A stretch of DNA of 36,193 nucleotides, taken from contig JAGWSR010000059.1 of the NCBI GenBank assembly GCA_028869385.1, forward strand, positions 1-36,193, in the 5' to 3' direction. Shown piece after piece: positions 7,988 through 15,867 of the stretch. The DNA comes from a bacterium (GTDB taxonomy: Bacteria > Vulcanimicrobiota > Vulcanimicrobiia > Vulcanimicrobiales > Vulcanimicrobiaceae). The notes under the pieces are model-generated. The model was not told the origin of the DNA and ran no database searches. It saw only the letters and a list, made by a program, of their open reading frames with translations. Made by a program: the position numbers and the translations under genes. How positions within the stretch are numbered: the first letter of the stretch is position 1; the number at the start of each line of letters is the position of its first letter.

Positions 7988-8077
7988 GGAGAGGTGGCAG
8001 AGCGGTTTAATGCAGCGGTCTTGAAAACCGCAGAACCTTTGCGGGTTCCGTGGGTTCGAATCCCACCCTCTCCTCCA
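7988..8077 (+). tRNA. tRNA-Ser(UGA)
   Basis: Acceptor GGAGAGG pairs with CCTCTCC. The anticodon stem GCGGT/ACCGC encloses CTTGAAA with anticodon TGA. A long class II variable arm (GAACC/GGTTC) and a T arm (GTGGG TTCGAAT CCCAC) follow, and CCA is encoded at 8075-8077. The discriminator base is T, where G is common for bacterial tRNA-Ser. The 5' half, as well as any promoter just upstream, comes from the inserted element, whereas the 3' half is the original chromosomal part. A 39-bp copy of the 5' half remains at 1137-1175. Confidence 0.95.
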
Positions 8078-8100
8078 GATGATTCGGCGCCAATGCGGCG

Positions 8101-8937
8101 CTACGGATTGCAGTACGAGCAGTCGCCGGGCGATGCGTAGGCGTCGTTGCGGCGGCGTTCCTCGCGGGCGCCGCATCCATCGCAGCGCACCACGTCCGAT
8201 GCGATGCGTTCGGTCGGCTCGCCGCAGTCGCCGCACGGCAGGCCCGGCAGGCGTTCGACGATGCCATAGCCCGGACGCTCGCACGACGGGCAGCACGCGA
8301 GCGCGCGGTTTACCGCGTCTTGCGCGGCGGCGGCAATCAGCTCCATTCGCGTTGGATGCATGTGTGCGCGCAGATCGGATTCGATGCGTGGTTGCGTGCC
8401 GTGCGCCCACGCCGCGCGTGCGAGCGCCGCGATCGCTTCACGATCGTGCAGCCCTTTGTGGTACCGTTCGCCGTCGACGAGGATCGCGCCGTGGCGCGGC
8501 ACGTCTAAGCACGCGAGCGCGTCGTCGAGTTCGCGTTCGTCGCCGACCGTGAACGATCCAACGTTTCGCGCGGATGCGATGGCGACGCCCACGATCTCGA
8601 TGTCACGAAGCGGATCGTAGATCGCTACGAGTTCGCGGTCGAGCGTCACCGCTGGAAAGGCGGGGTCGGGGAAGAAGCTGCCTTCGCTCGCGACGACGAG
8701 CGCGTCGCGAGGCGCTGCGTCGGCGGCGGCGCGCAGCTTTGCGCGGAGCGCATCATGTTGCGAGCCGGCGCGTGGAATCTCGCCGGTGAACGTGCCGAAG
8801 CGATCGGTGTCGAGCGGCAGCACGTCGAGTTCGATCGCGAATGCGTCGCGCAATGGTCCGGCGATCGCGCGCTCTTTGCCGTGCAGGGTCGCGATCGCGG
8901 CTCGTCGCCACAAGAACGGATGCGGTGGCGTCGCCAT
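8101..8937 (-). CDS. DUF6671 family protein with C-terminal zinc ribbon
   Basis: A 278-aa protein. The N-terminal part (ATLHGKERAIAGPL, then LDTDRFGTFTGEIPR and VVASEGSFFPDP) matches DUF6671, a conserved family without a known activity. The last ~65 residues hold four CxxC-type pairs (CPSC, CGDC, CDGC, CSYC), fitting one or two zinc ribbons. ATG at 8937 was chosen; longer frames run into the upstream gene. It lies 26 bp after icd on the same strand, so the two are probably co-transcribed. It is cytosolic, with no signal or membrane segment. Confidence 0.78.
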   Translation of the reverse strand: MATPPHPFLWRRAAIATLHGKERAIAGPLRDAFAIELDVLPLDTDRFGTFTGEIPRAGSQHDALRAKLRAAADAAPRDALVVASEGSFFPDPAFPAVTLDRELVAIYDPLRDIEIVGVAIASARNVGSFTVGDERELDDALACLDVPRHGAILVDGERYHKGLHDREAIAALARAAWAHGTQPRIESDLRAHMHPTRMELIAAAAQDAVNRALACCPSCERPGYGIVERLPGLPCGDCGEPTERIASDVVRCDGCGAREERRRNDAYASPGDCSYCNP

Positions 8938-8963
8938 CGCGACGCCACCGCGCCGTTCCGAGA

Positions 8964-10433
8964 TCACTGTCCTTGGCCGAGCGAGTAGCCCGCGTTGCCG
9001 TCGAACGTGTAGAGGCCCTCGGTCTTGATCGTTTCGAGTCCCGCGCGCGCGATCGCGCCGAGGAGATCGGCAACGGTCTCGCCGCTCACCGCGCCCTCGC
9101 CCATGAAGCGGCAGCGCCAGTGATCCACGCAGCGCGTCATTTCGCTCGCACGCGGCCACACTTGCGTGCCGCGATTGGTGATCATCTTGAGCGTCAGGCC
9201 GCTCGAAGCGCTCGCGGCGATCAGTTGCTCGGCGAGTTCGTGCGTCGGGCCCGGCGTCCAGTCCACGAACACGTCCACGCCGACGCGCTCCTTATGCGGC
9301 GCGGGAGTGGTCGGCGCGTTCGCGATGCGCGCGGTTTCGACGGCGTTGCCGATCGCGGGCGCGGCGAGGCGCTGCGGCGATTGGCCCAAGCGCGCGATCA
9401 CCGCGTCGGCGAACTCGCTCGTCGAGAGGCAGCGTGCGCTCTGCGCGCCGTAGATGTCGCGCGTGTGCAGGCCCTCTTCGATCGTGCGCAGCCACGCGTG
9501 CTGCACGCGCTGCGCGATCTCGCCCTGGCCGATGTGCGCGAGCATCATCACCGCGGCGTTGAGCAGACCCGAGGGATTCGCGATGCCCATGCCCGCGATG
9601 TCGGGTGCCGAACCGTGAATCGCTTCGAACATCGCGATCTCGTCGCCGATGTTCGCCGATCCGGCCATGCCGACCGAGCCGCAGAGCTCGGCCGCGACGT
9701 CGGAGAGGATGTCGCCGTAGAGATTCGGCAGCACGATCACGTCGAAGCGCTCGGGATTCACGGCGAGCTTGGCCGCGCCGATATCCACGATCATGTGCTC
9801 TTTCTCGATCTCGGGATACTCGGCGGCGATCTCTTCGAAGACTTTATGGAAGAGACCGTCGGTGATCTTCATGATGTTGTCTTTGGAGAAGCACGTGACG
9901 CGCTTGCGGCCGTTGGCGCGGGCGTACTCGAACGCATAGCGCACGATGCGCTCGGTGCCGGTGCGGGTGATGAGCTTGAGGCACTGCGTCACGTCGGCGG
10001 TCTGGCGATGCTCGATGCCGCCGTACACGTCCTCTTCGTTCTCGCGCACGATCACGAGGTTCATCTCGGGGTGCAGCGTCGGCACGTACGGCGCGAGCGC
10101 GCGGCACGGGCGAACGTTCGCGTAGAGCCCGAACATCTTGCGGATCGTCACGTTGAGGCTCTTGTAGCCGCCGCCTTGCGGGGTGGTGATCGGCGCCTTC
10201 AGCAACACGCGCGTCTGCGCGAGCGTCTCGAGGGCGGCGTCGTCGATGCCGCTCGAGATGCCCGATCGATAGACCCGCTCGCCAACCTCGATCGGCCGCG
10301 CCTCGATCCGCGCGCCGGCGGCCTCGAGGATCCGCAGCACCGCTCCCATGATCTCGGGTCCGATGCCGTCTCCGTGAGCGACGGCCACGGGCACGGTGGT
10401 GGAGGGGGCGGTGAGCTGATCGGCTGCGAGCAT
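8964..10433 (-). CDS. icd: NADP-dependent isocitrate dehydrogenase, long Thermus/Rickettsia type
   Basis: This enzyme oxidatively decarboxylates isocitrate to 2-oxoglutarate in the TCA cycle. Motifs run in order: HGDGIGPEI (N-terminus), RENEEDVYGGIEH, the family signature NLYGDILSDVAAELCGSVG, and FEAIHGSAPDIAG. The length (489 aa) and the ~140-residue C-terminal extension after the catalytic core match the Thermus/alphaproteobacterial subgroup rather than the ~415-aa E. coli type. I chose ATG at 10433, preceded by AGGAG eleven bases away; ATG at 10454 would add seven residues but overlaps the operator region. It is divergent from a small winged-helix regulator, with a perfect palindrome between them. 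A DUF6671 gene follows. Confidence 0.93.
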   Translation of the reverse strand: MLAADQLTAPSTTVPVAVAHGDGIGPEIMGAVLRILEAAGARIEARPIEVGERVYRSGISSGIDDAALETLAQTRVLLKAPITTPQGGGYKSLNVTIRKMFGLYANVRPCRALAPYVPTLHPEMNLVIVRENEEDVYGGIEHRQTADVTQCLKLITRTGTERIVRYAFEYARANGRKRVTCFSKDNIMKITDGLFHKVFEEIAAEYPEIEKEHMIVDIGAAKLAVNPERFDVIVLPNLYGDILSDVAAELCGSVGMAGSANIGDEIAMFEAIHGSAPDIAGMGIANPSGLLNAAVMMLAHIGQGEIAQRVQHAWLRTIEEGLHTRDIYGAQSARCLSTSEFADAVIARLGQSPQRLAAPAIGNAVETARIANAPTTPAPHKERVGVDVFVDWTPGPTHELAEQLIAASASSGLTLKMITNRGTQVWPRASEMTRCVDHWRCRFMGEGAVSGETVADLLGAIARAGLETIKTEGLYTFDGNAGYSLGQGQ

Positions 10434-10462
10434 GACGCGTGCGTCTCCTAACATGAATGAAG

Positions 10463-10486
10463 ATACATGAAATCTAATTCATGTAT
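10463..10486. promoter_or_regulatory. Palindromic operator between icd and a winged-helix regulator
   Basis: ATACATGAA (10463-10471) and TTCATGTAT (10478-10486) form a perfect 9-bp inverted repeat with a 6-base spacer, in an AT-rich patch between the divergent genes. A further CATGAA copy lies at 10452-10457. TATGAT at 10485-10490 could be the -10 of the rightward gene. The adjacent regulator is the likely ligand, so control of itself and icd is inferred. Confidence 0.6.
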
Positions 10487-10536
10487 GATATAACTACGGG
10501 AAAGACCGTCCGTCAACGGTCCAAGCGAGGGGAGTC

Positions 10537-10830
10537 ATGGAGCCAAGATCTGGGTGGACCTTCTTAAGCAACCACGCGCACGTCCTCATTGCGCTGGCGG
10601 CCGATCCGTCCATGCGCCTGCGCGACCTCGCGGATCGGGTCGGCATTACCGAGCGCGCGGTGGTCCAGATCATCGTTGACCTCGAGGCCGCGGGGGCGCT
10701 CGCGCATGAGCGCGACGGCCGCCGGAACCTCTACCGCGTCCACGGGGACGTCGCGCTGCGCCATCCGGTCGAGGCGCATCGCACCGTCGGCGACCTGGTG
10801 ACCGCCGTCATCGGTGAGTTGCGCCGCTGA
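10537..10830 (+). CDS. Small winged-helix transcriptional regulator
   Basis: A 97-aa protein made almost wholly of one winged helix-turn-helix, of the MarR/ArsR-like type. Residues ~5-65 hold the pattern MRLRDLADRVGITERAVVQI (helix-turn-helix) followed by the wing AHERDGRRNLYRVHG. There is no visible effector domain or cysteine sensor. The ATG at 10537 follows a GGGGAG site. Its stop overlaps the aminotransferase start (TGATG), so the two form an operon. The perfect palindrome just upstream, shared with the divergent icd, is the obvious candidate operator. The signal it responds to cannot be told from sequence. Confidence 0.82.
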   Translation: MEPRSGWTFLSNHAHVLIALAADPSMRLRDLADRVGITERAVVQIIVDLEAAGALAHERDGRRNLYRVHGDVALRHPVEAHRTVGDLVTAVIGELRR

Positions 10831-11963
10831 TGCAGCTCCCGGAGTTCCGGCTCGAAGCCTACTTCACGAAATGGGAATTTCGCGCGCGCCATCATATGAC
10901 GGCGAGCGACGCGGAGACGATGCCGCTCGGTGCGTTGCTCGCCCTCGCCGACGACGCCGAGCGCGCGGCGTGGGACGCGCTGCACCTCGGCTACACACCG
11001 ACGTGGGGCGATCCGGCGTTGCGCGATGCGATCGCCGCAACCTACGACGGTCTCACCCGGGACGAAGTCATCTGCTTCGCGGGCGCGCAGGAGGGCATCT
11101 TCTGCGCGATGCACGCCGTGCTCGACGCGGGCGATCACGCCATCGTCGTGGTGCCGAACTATCAGTCGCTCGAATCACTGCCGCGCGCGATCTGCGGCGA
11201 CGCGGTCACGGGTATCGCGCTGCGCGCCGACGACGGCTGGCGACTCGATCTCGACGAACTCGCACGAGCGTTTCGCCCGAATACGAAACTCGTCGCGGTC
11301 AACGTGCCGCACAATCCCACGGGCGCGGTGCCGACGCACGACGAGTTCGCGCGCCTGATCGCGCTCTGTGCCGAACGCGGCGTCGTGCTGCTGTGCGATG
11401 AAGTCTATCGCGGCATCGAACGCGATCCGCAGCGCACGCTCCCGCAGGCCGCCGAGCGCTACGAGCGCGCGCTCTCGCTCAACGTGCTCTCGAAGGCCTA
11501 CGGGCTGCCGGGGCTGCGCGTCGGCTGGATCGCCTCGCGCGACCGCGCGCTGCTCGCGCGCATGGAGAAGATGAAGCACTATCTCTCCATCTGCAACGCG
11601 GGGCCGAGCGAGATGCTCGCGCGCATCGCGCTACGCAATCGCGAGACGCTGCTCGCGCGCACGCGCGAGCGCTGCCGCGACAATCTCGGCGCGCTCGGTG
11701 CGTTCTTCGCCGCGTTCGCCGACCGGTATGACTGGAGCGAGCCCGTCGGCGGCGCCACCGGCTATCCGCGCTACCTCGGGAGCGACGGCGTCGAGGAGCA
11801 TTGCCGACGCCTGATCGAGGAGGCCGGCGTGCTCCTCTTGCCCGCGAGCCTCTTTCGCTCCGAACTCGCGCCCGCGCCGACGGATCGCTTTCGCGTCGGC
11901 TACGGACGCGCCGGCATCGAGCGCGGCCTCGAGGCCTGGCGCGCGTTTCTAGCGCGCGGCTGA
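10830..11963 (+). CDS. PLP-dependent class I/II aminotransferase
   Basis: A 377-aa fold-type I aminotransferase. It has NVPHNPTGAVP (PLP/substrate region), LLCDEVYRGIE with the Asp that holds the pyridine nitrogen, and LSKAYGLPGLRVGW with the Schiff-base lysine K222. The GYTPTWGDPALRDAIA segment is typical of class I enzymes. The substrate cannot be fixed; the sequence is not a clear AspC, HisC or AlaT. It starts at ATG 10830, overlapping the regulator's stop, which suggests that the regulator controls it. The 3' end overlaps the convergent glutathione-reductase-family gene by 15 bp. Confidence 0.85.
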   Translation: MQLPEFRLEAYFTKWEFRARHHMTASDAETMPLGALLALADDAERAAWDALHLGYTPTWGDPALRDAIAATYDGLTRDEVICFAGAQEGIFCAMHAVLDAGDHAIVVVPNYQSLESLPRAICGDAVTGIALRADDGWRLDLDELARAFRPNTKLVAVNVPHNPTGAVPTHDEFARLIALCAERGVVLLCDEVYRGIERDPQRTLPQAAERYERALSLNVLSKAYGLPGLRVGWIASRDRALLARMEKMKHYLSICNAGPSEMLARIALRNRETLLARTRERCRDNLGALGAFFAAFADRYDWSEPVGGATGYPRYLGSDGVEEHCRRLIEEAGVLLLPASLFRSELAPAPTDRFRVGYGRAGIERGLEAWRAFLARG

Positions 11964-12875
11964 GAGCCGCTCGCGCCCATGCGGCGCGTCGAGCAGTTGC
12001 AGCGGACCGATGGGGACGATGCGCGTGGGATTGATGTCGTCGTGCGTGACGTAATAGTGGAGCTTGATGTGGTCGAAGTTCACCGTCGGCGCGATGCCCG
12101 GGATCTGATAGAGGTCGCGTAGGTATCCCGAGAGATTCGGGTAGTCGGCGATGCGGCGCAGGTTGCACTTGAAATGCCCCACGTAGACCGGATCGAAGCG
12201 GATCAGCGTCACGAAGAGGCGCCAATCGGTCTCGACGGGGCGATCGCCGAAGAGATAGCGTCGCGTCGCGAGCCGCTCGTCCAGGCGATCGAGCATGGCG
12301 AAGAGCGCGTACGCCGCCTCTTCGTACGCCTGCTGCGAGGTGGCGAAGCCCGCCTGGTACACGCCGTCGTTGACGCTCCGGAAGATCTCCTCGTTGAGCG
12401 CGTCGATCTCGGCGCGCAGCGGCGCCGGATAGAGGTCGAGGCTCGCGTCGCCGAGCGCGTTGAACTCCGTTTCGAACATACGCATGATGTCGTCGTCGGA
12501 GTTGCTCACGATGGCGTTCGTGTGCGTGTCCCACAGCACGGGAACGGTCACGCGTCCCCGGTAGGCCGGGTCGCTCGCGAGATAGAGCTCGCTCAAGAAT
12601 CGGTCGCCGAAGTGCCAGCCCCGATCGTCGCGGATGGGGTCCACGACCGTCATCGGAATCGCGGCTTCGAGGTGCTTGAGCGCGCGCACGATGATCGTGC
12701 GATGCGCCCACGGGCACGCGAGCGAGACGTAGAGGTGGTAGCGCCCCGCCGTCGCCGGGTAGGCCGAGCTGCCGTCGGCGCGCACCCACGCGCGGAAGGC
12801 ATCCTCTTGCCGCACGAAGCGGCCGTCCTCGCTCTGTTCGTCCGGAAATTGGGCTTTCGCGCGCGTTTCGTTCAT
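11949..12875 (-). CDS. Glutathionyl-hydroquinone reductase (ECM4/YqjG/PcpF family)
   Basis: A 308-aa omega-like glutathione transferase that reduces glutathionyl-hydroquinones. The thioredoxin-fold domain contains SLACPWAHRT with catalytic C54 in the CPWA motif and VPVLWD (cis-Pro) further on. VSNSDDDIMRMF and the C-terminal helical domain with the TLIRFDPVYVGHFKCN pattern are characteristic of the family. The length is normal (~310-330). ATG at 12875 was chosen since the conserved N-terminus begins soon after. It is divergent from the cytochrome c operon. Its presence argues for a glutathione-using or related redox metabolism. Confidence 0.92.
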   Translation of the reverse strand: MNETRAKAQFPDEQSEDGRFVRQEDAFRAWVRADGSSAYPATAGRYHLYVSLACPWAHRTIIVRALKHLEAAIPMTVVDPIRDDRGWHFGDRFLSELYLASDPAYRGRVTVPVLWDTHTNAIVSNSDDDIMRMFETEFNALGDASLDLYPAPLRAEIDALNEEIFRSVNDGVYQAGFATSQQAYEEAAYALFAMLDRLDERLATRRYLFGDRPVETDWRLFVTLIRFDPVYVGHFKCNLRRIADYPNLSGYLRDLYQIPGIAPTVNFDHIKLHYYVTHDDINPTRIVPIGPLQLLDAPHGRERLSAAR

Positions 12876-12906
12876 GCCTGATTGAAGTACGACACGATGC
12901 GGGAAG

Positions 12907-12947
12907 GTTGCTCTTGCTTGGGAATAACTAGTTTTCATTGTAGCAAC
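12907..12947. promoter_or_regulatory. Divergent promoter region with a GTTGCT/AGCAAC inverted repeat
   Basis: The 87-bp gap between the divergent reductase and cytochrome c genes is AT-rich for this genome. GTTGCT at 12907-12912 and AGCAAC at 12942-12947 form a 6-bp inverted repeat around it. It must hold promoters for both directions, but I see no consensus -35/-10 pair that I would defend. Confidence 0.3.
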
Positions 12948-12962
12948 GTTAGGGAGGATTGC

Positions 12963-13529
12963 GTGCTCAAAGGTTTCTTCGCGGGCATCATCGTGACGCT
13001 CGCGGTTGCGCTGCTGGTCGGATACGTCGGCATCACACAGGGGCTGCTGATTCCGGCGAACGCCGATGCGTCGCCGCCGAGCCTCGAACGATGGGCGGCA
13101 TCCCGCTCGCTCCACGCGACGCTTCGTCGCGAGGCGCCGAAGGAGGCGAATCCGGTCGCGTTGACCGACGCCAACCTGATGTCCGGCATCAAACTCTACG
13201 GCGAGAATTGCGCGGCCTGCCACGGCGTGGCGAACGGCGCGCCCTCGACGATCGCCATCGGCCTCTATCAACACGCGCCGCAGCTCGGGAAACACGGCGT
13301 CGAAGATGATCCCGAAGGCGTGACCTTTTGGAAGGTCAAGCACGGCATCCGCCTGACCGGCATGCCGGCCTACACGACGACCCTCAGCGACCAGCAAATC
13401 TGGACGGTCGCGCTCTTCTTAAAGCATATGGACAGCCTGCCGCCCGGGCCCGACCGCGCGTGGCGCGCGCTCAAGAACCCCGTAGCGATCGCGCCGCCGG
13501 CGGCGGTCCCTCGAGATGGCGGGGAGTAA
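12963..13529 (+). CDS. Membrane-anchored mono-heme c-type cytochrome
   Basis: A 188-aa protein. Residues ~4-26 form an uncleaved signal anchor or signal peptide (FFAGIIVTLAVALLVGYVG), placing the domain outside the membrane. The heme site is ENCAACHG (C83, C86, H87), and the likely axial methionine is in LTGMPAY, ~50 residues on. The last helix is SDQQIWTVALFLKHM. This is a class I cytochrome c. GTG at 12963 follows GGGAGG five bases upstream, a strong site; an upstream in-frame ATG (12882) is rejected for that reason. It is followed four bases later by a Crp/Fnr-type gene and then a fatty-acid hydroxylase, probably one operon. Confidence 0.9.
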   Translation: MLKGFFAGIIVTLAVALLVGYVGITQGLLIPANADASPPSLERWAASRSLHATLRREAPKEANPVALTDANLMSGIKLYGENCAACHGVANGAPSTIAIGLYQHAPQLGKHGVEDDPEGVTFWKVKHGIRLTGMPAYTTTLSDQQIWTVALFLKHMDSLPPGPDRAWRALKNPVAIAPPAAVPRDGGE

Positions 13530-13533
13530 AACT

Positions 13534-14493
13534 TTGAGAACGACAGAATCAATTTTCGTTATGAATGGTCAGCGGGTTGACTTGCGGGGTGTGCCGGTCT
13601 TCGAGCGGCCGAGCCGCGTCTTCGAGGTCTTAGATCGCCTCCCCGACGGAGAGCCGCTGACCTTCGTCACCGACCTCGAGCCCCGCGGCCTGATGAGCCG
13701 CATCGAACTGAGCCGCAAGCACGAGATCGTGCTCGACGGCCGTCGCATCGGCGAGCGGGAGTGGCACGTCACCCTGCGTCGCATCGAACCCGAAGTGGAC
13801 GCGCCCTCGCCGGTTGGCGTCCTGCGCCGGTCGGCGGCCTTTGCCGAACTCGACGACGCAACGCGCGCGCGCATCGCCGCGAGCGCCTCCATGCACACCG
13901 TACGGCGCGGGCAAGCACTCGTGACCGAGAACAGCGAGTGGCCCTTCGTCGGCGTGGTCTTCGAAGGCGTCGTCGCCATGTCGAGCGGGGTCGGATCCTC
14001 GCGCAACCGCATTTTTTATGAAATCTTTCCGTACGAGGTCTTTGGCGAGGCCGAGTTCTTCGATCACTCGCTTAGCGTCGGGCGCGTGGTCGCCATCTCC
14101 AAAGTCGCGCGGGTGTTGCGCATTCCTCGCGACGCGCTGAGCGCGGTCGCGAGCGACGCACCGCAGACGCTCGTCGCGCTCGGACGGATCGCGGCGCAAC
14201 GCGTGCGGGGGCTCATGCACGCGCTTTCGGCGCAGGCGACGCTGCCGATCGTCGCCCGTATCGCAAGCGTGTTGCTCCCGTACGCGATGCCCGAGGACGG
14301 TCTCTCGCAAGCGGTCTCGCCGCTCCCGACCATGACCCAGGCGCAGATCGCCGCGGCCGCCGGAACGGTGAAAGAAGTGGCCGCCCGCGCCATCGCCGAA
14401 CTCGAGAACCATGCGGTGCTCAAGCGCGAACGCGGCCATATTCGCTACCTCGACCGGCAGAAGCTGGTCGATCTGATTCGCGAGCATTCGTGA
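13534..14493 (+). CDS. DUF2249 - Crp/Fnr fusion transcriptional regulator
   Basis: A 319-aa two-part protein. Residues ~10-85 are a DUF2249 (TusA-like fold) domain: VDLRGVPVFERPSRVFEVLD, then PLTFVTDLEPRGL and WHVTLRRIE. Residues ~95-215 are a cyclic-nucleotide-binding-type beta barrel, with YEVFGEAEFFD as the usual core motif. Residues ~225-315 are a Crp-type HTH (TQAQIAAAAGTVKEVAARAI). There is no N-terminal Fnr cysteine cluster. TTG at 13534 sits seven bases after GGGGAG, better than ATG at 13516 or 13561. The stop overlaps the next start (GTGA). DUF2249 proteins elsewhere accompany NO and anaerobic respiration genes, so redox or NO sensing is a reasonable but unproven idea. Confidence 0.85.
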   Translation: MRTTESIFVMNGQRVDLRGVPVFERPSRVFEVLDRLPDGEPLTFVTDLEPRGLMSRIELSRKHEIVLDGRRIGEREWHVTLRRIEPEVDAPSPVGVLRRSAAFAELDDATRARIAASASMHTVRRGQALVTENSEWPFVGVVFEGVVAMSSGVGSSRNRIFYEIFPYEVFGEAEFFDHSLSVGRVVAISKVARVLRIPRDALSAVASDAPQTLVALGRIAAQRVRGLMHALSAQATLPIVARIASVLLPYAMPEDGLSQAVSPLPTMTQAQIAAAAGTVKEVAARAIAELENHAVLKRERGHIRYLDRQKLVDLIREHS

Positions 14494-15095
14494 TCGCGAC
14501 GTTTTTGAAGCACGGCAGCAATGCCGTGCTCGCCATCGGGATCCTCGTCGCGGTCGGGCTCTTTGCGCTCGGCCGCGTTCCGTTGGTGTGGTTCGCCGTG
14601 CCGATCGGCGCGGCGGCGTTCTTCGCCTCGGAGTACACGACGCACCGGTTTCTCTTTCACGCGCGTCCCGCGAAGATCGGGTGGCTGCTCGCGCTGCAGC
14701 ACCGCCTGCATTACGATCACCATATCGATCCCCCCAAGCTCGAACTACTCTTTCTGCCGCTCTGGTTCGTCGTGCCGACCGTCGCGCTCTATTTCGCGGT
14801 CTATTACGCCATCGTGCGCGATCCCGTGCTCGCGTTCTCGCTGCTCGTCGGCAGCATCTGCGCGCTCTTTTACTACGAGTGGGTGCATTACGTCGCGCAC
14901 GTGCCGTTCGTGCCGCGTACGCCGTACGGACGGTACATCAAAAAGTACCACCTGTGGCATCACTTCAAGAACGAGCACTTTTGGTTCGGCGTCACCAATC
15001 CCACGATGGACTACGTCGGCGCGACGGCCCCGAACGTGGAAGCGGTCGAGCGCAGCACCACCGTTCGCGAGATTTGGAAGGGCATGGAGGTCTAG
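14490..15095 (+). CDS. Fatty acid hydroxylase / sterol desaturase family membrane protein
   Basis: A 201-aa integral membrane di-iron enzyme. Four hydrophobic segments flank the histidine boxes HRFLFH (~52-57), HRLHYDHH (~71-78), HYVAH (~131-135) and HLWHH (~153-157), the pattern of the fatty-acid hydroxylase superfamily. The likely substrate is a lipid acyl chain or carotenoid; sequence alone does not decide. GTG 14490 overlaps the upstream regulator's stop, so it is coupled to the DUF2249-Crp gene and may be its target. The 3' end shares the tetramer CTAG with the convergent gene. Confidence 0.87.
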   Translation: MIATFLKHGSNAVLAIGILVAVGLFALGRVPLVWFAVPIGAAAFFASEYTTHRFLFHARPAKIGWLLALQHRLHYDHHIDPPKLELLFLPLWFVVPTVALYFAVYYAIVRDPVLAFSLLVGSICALFYYEWVHYVAHVPFVPRTPYGRYIKKYHLWHHFKNEHFWFGVTNPTMDYVGATAPNVEAVERSTTVREIWKGMEV

Positions 15096-15838
15096 CGCGA
15101 CTGCGCTAGACCCTCCCAAAAGCCGGCCACCGCGTCGAGCATCGCGGTGCCGGCGCGAAGAAATCGCTCGCTCGAAAATCCCGGTTTGGCAAACGCCTGC
15201 GCGAGTTCGTCGTCGGTATGCGCGGCGTGCTGCTCTTCGAGCGCGTCGTGCCACGTCCAGAATCCGAGCGGCAAATCGGGATGGCGCGCCGCTTTGATCG
15301 CGCGCAGGCCCGCGATCAGTTCTTTCCAAAAGCCCGCCGCCGCCCAGTGCTCGATGGCGAACGAGGCGCCCGCGGCGGTGGACTCGTCGTCTGAGCCGTA
15401 CCACTCCACCAGCGCGTCGCAGAAGGCGAGCGTCGCGGGCAGTCCGTGCGCGCGCTTGCCGATCTCGTGCCACGTCAAGCCGAGTGCGGAAGCGAACTCC
15501 GCGAGCCACTCGAAGTGCCCCGCGCGAAAGCGAAACGTGCCGCCCTCCACCGAGCCCTCGCGCGTGAACGAGACGCCGAGTTCGTTCAGCAGAATCTCCT
15601 TGCTCGCGCGGTAGCTCGCTACGTCGGGTGCGTTGATGCACTTACGCATCTGGGCCTCGAGAAACAGGTGGCTGAAGACCGAGAACTGCACGGTGAAGCG
15701 GCGCAACGCGTCGTCGGAGACGTCGCCGCGCGCGAACCACGCCGTATAGGAGTTCGCGCGCACGATGGGGTGCGCGCCGACCGCGTCGGCGACGTGGGCG
15801 CGAAATTCGTCGAGGGCGGATACGGGAGATGCGATCAT
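15092..15838 (-). CDS. Heme-oxygenase-like di-iron oxidase (TenA/PqqC/CADD-type fold)
   Basis: A 248-aa all-helical protein of the iron-containing redox (Haem_oxygenas_2) kind. Candidate metal ligands follow the HDO pattern: the Glu in LLNELGVSF, the His in RAGHFEWL, the Glu in FAIEHWAA, and HDALEEQH, i.e. H-x3-E-x2-H, equivalent to the HxxxDxxH of chlamydial CADD. CADD makes p-aminobenzoate from its own tyrosine, while other members cleave fatty acids or modify peptides; the reaction here is unknown. ATG 15838 follows GGAG with good spacing. Upstream on the same strand lie an intrinsic terminator and a 22-codon ORF with three tandem Tyr codons, suggesting attenuation or a peptide substrate. 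The stop shares CTAG with the convergent gene. Confidence 0.8.
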   Translation of the reverse strand: MIASPVSALDEFRAHVADAVGAHPIVRANSYTAWFARGDVSDDALRRFTVQFSVFSHLFLEAQMRKCINAPDVASYRASKEILLNELGVSFTREGSVEGGTFRFRAGHFEWLAEFASALGLTWHEIGKRAHGLPATLAFCDALVEWYGSDDESTAAGASFAIEHWAAAGFWKELIAGLRAIKAARHPDLPLGFWTWHDALEEQHAAHTDDELAQAFAKPGFSSERFLRAGTAMLDAVAGFWEGLAQSR

Positions 15839-15867
15839 GGGGTGCTCCGTCTGCGGGTGTCGGGGAG

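Larger units (their letters stand above)
1176..8026. mobile_element. tRNA-Ser-inserted genomic island (~6.85 kb)
   Basis: The island is bounded by a duplicated 5' half of tRNA-Ser at the left and an intact tRNA-Ser at the right, with a tyrosine-integrase remnant next to the right end. GTGAGCAAA repeats lie just inside both ends. Base composition and codon use are clearly less GC-rich than the flanks. Cargo: three small genes (1339-2615), a mini-ORF, two large unknown genes with HEPN-like motifs (2754-6839) and a strong terminator. Because the integrase is truncated and frameshifted, the element is probably no longer self-mobile. Confidence 0.85.

Noticed and set aside
7976-8410. Minus-strand frame through tRNA-Ser
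   Set aside because: This is the well-known artefact of translating the antisense of a tRNA gene. The tRNA folds perfectly.
8841-10451. Plus-strand open frame of about 536 codons opposite icd
   Set aside because: Arg/Ala/His-rich sequence with no family motif. It is a GC-driven shadow of icd on the other strand. Similar long antisense frames at 16025-17104, 18799-19986, 21897-23894, 24905-26521 and 26053-27558 were rejected for the same reason.
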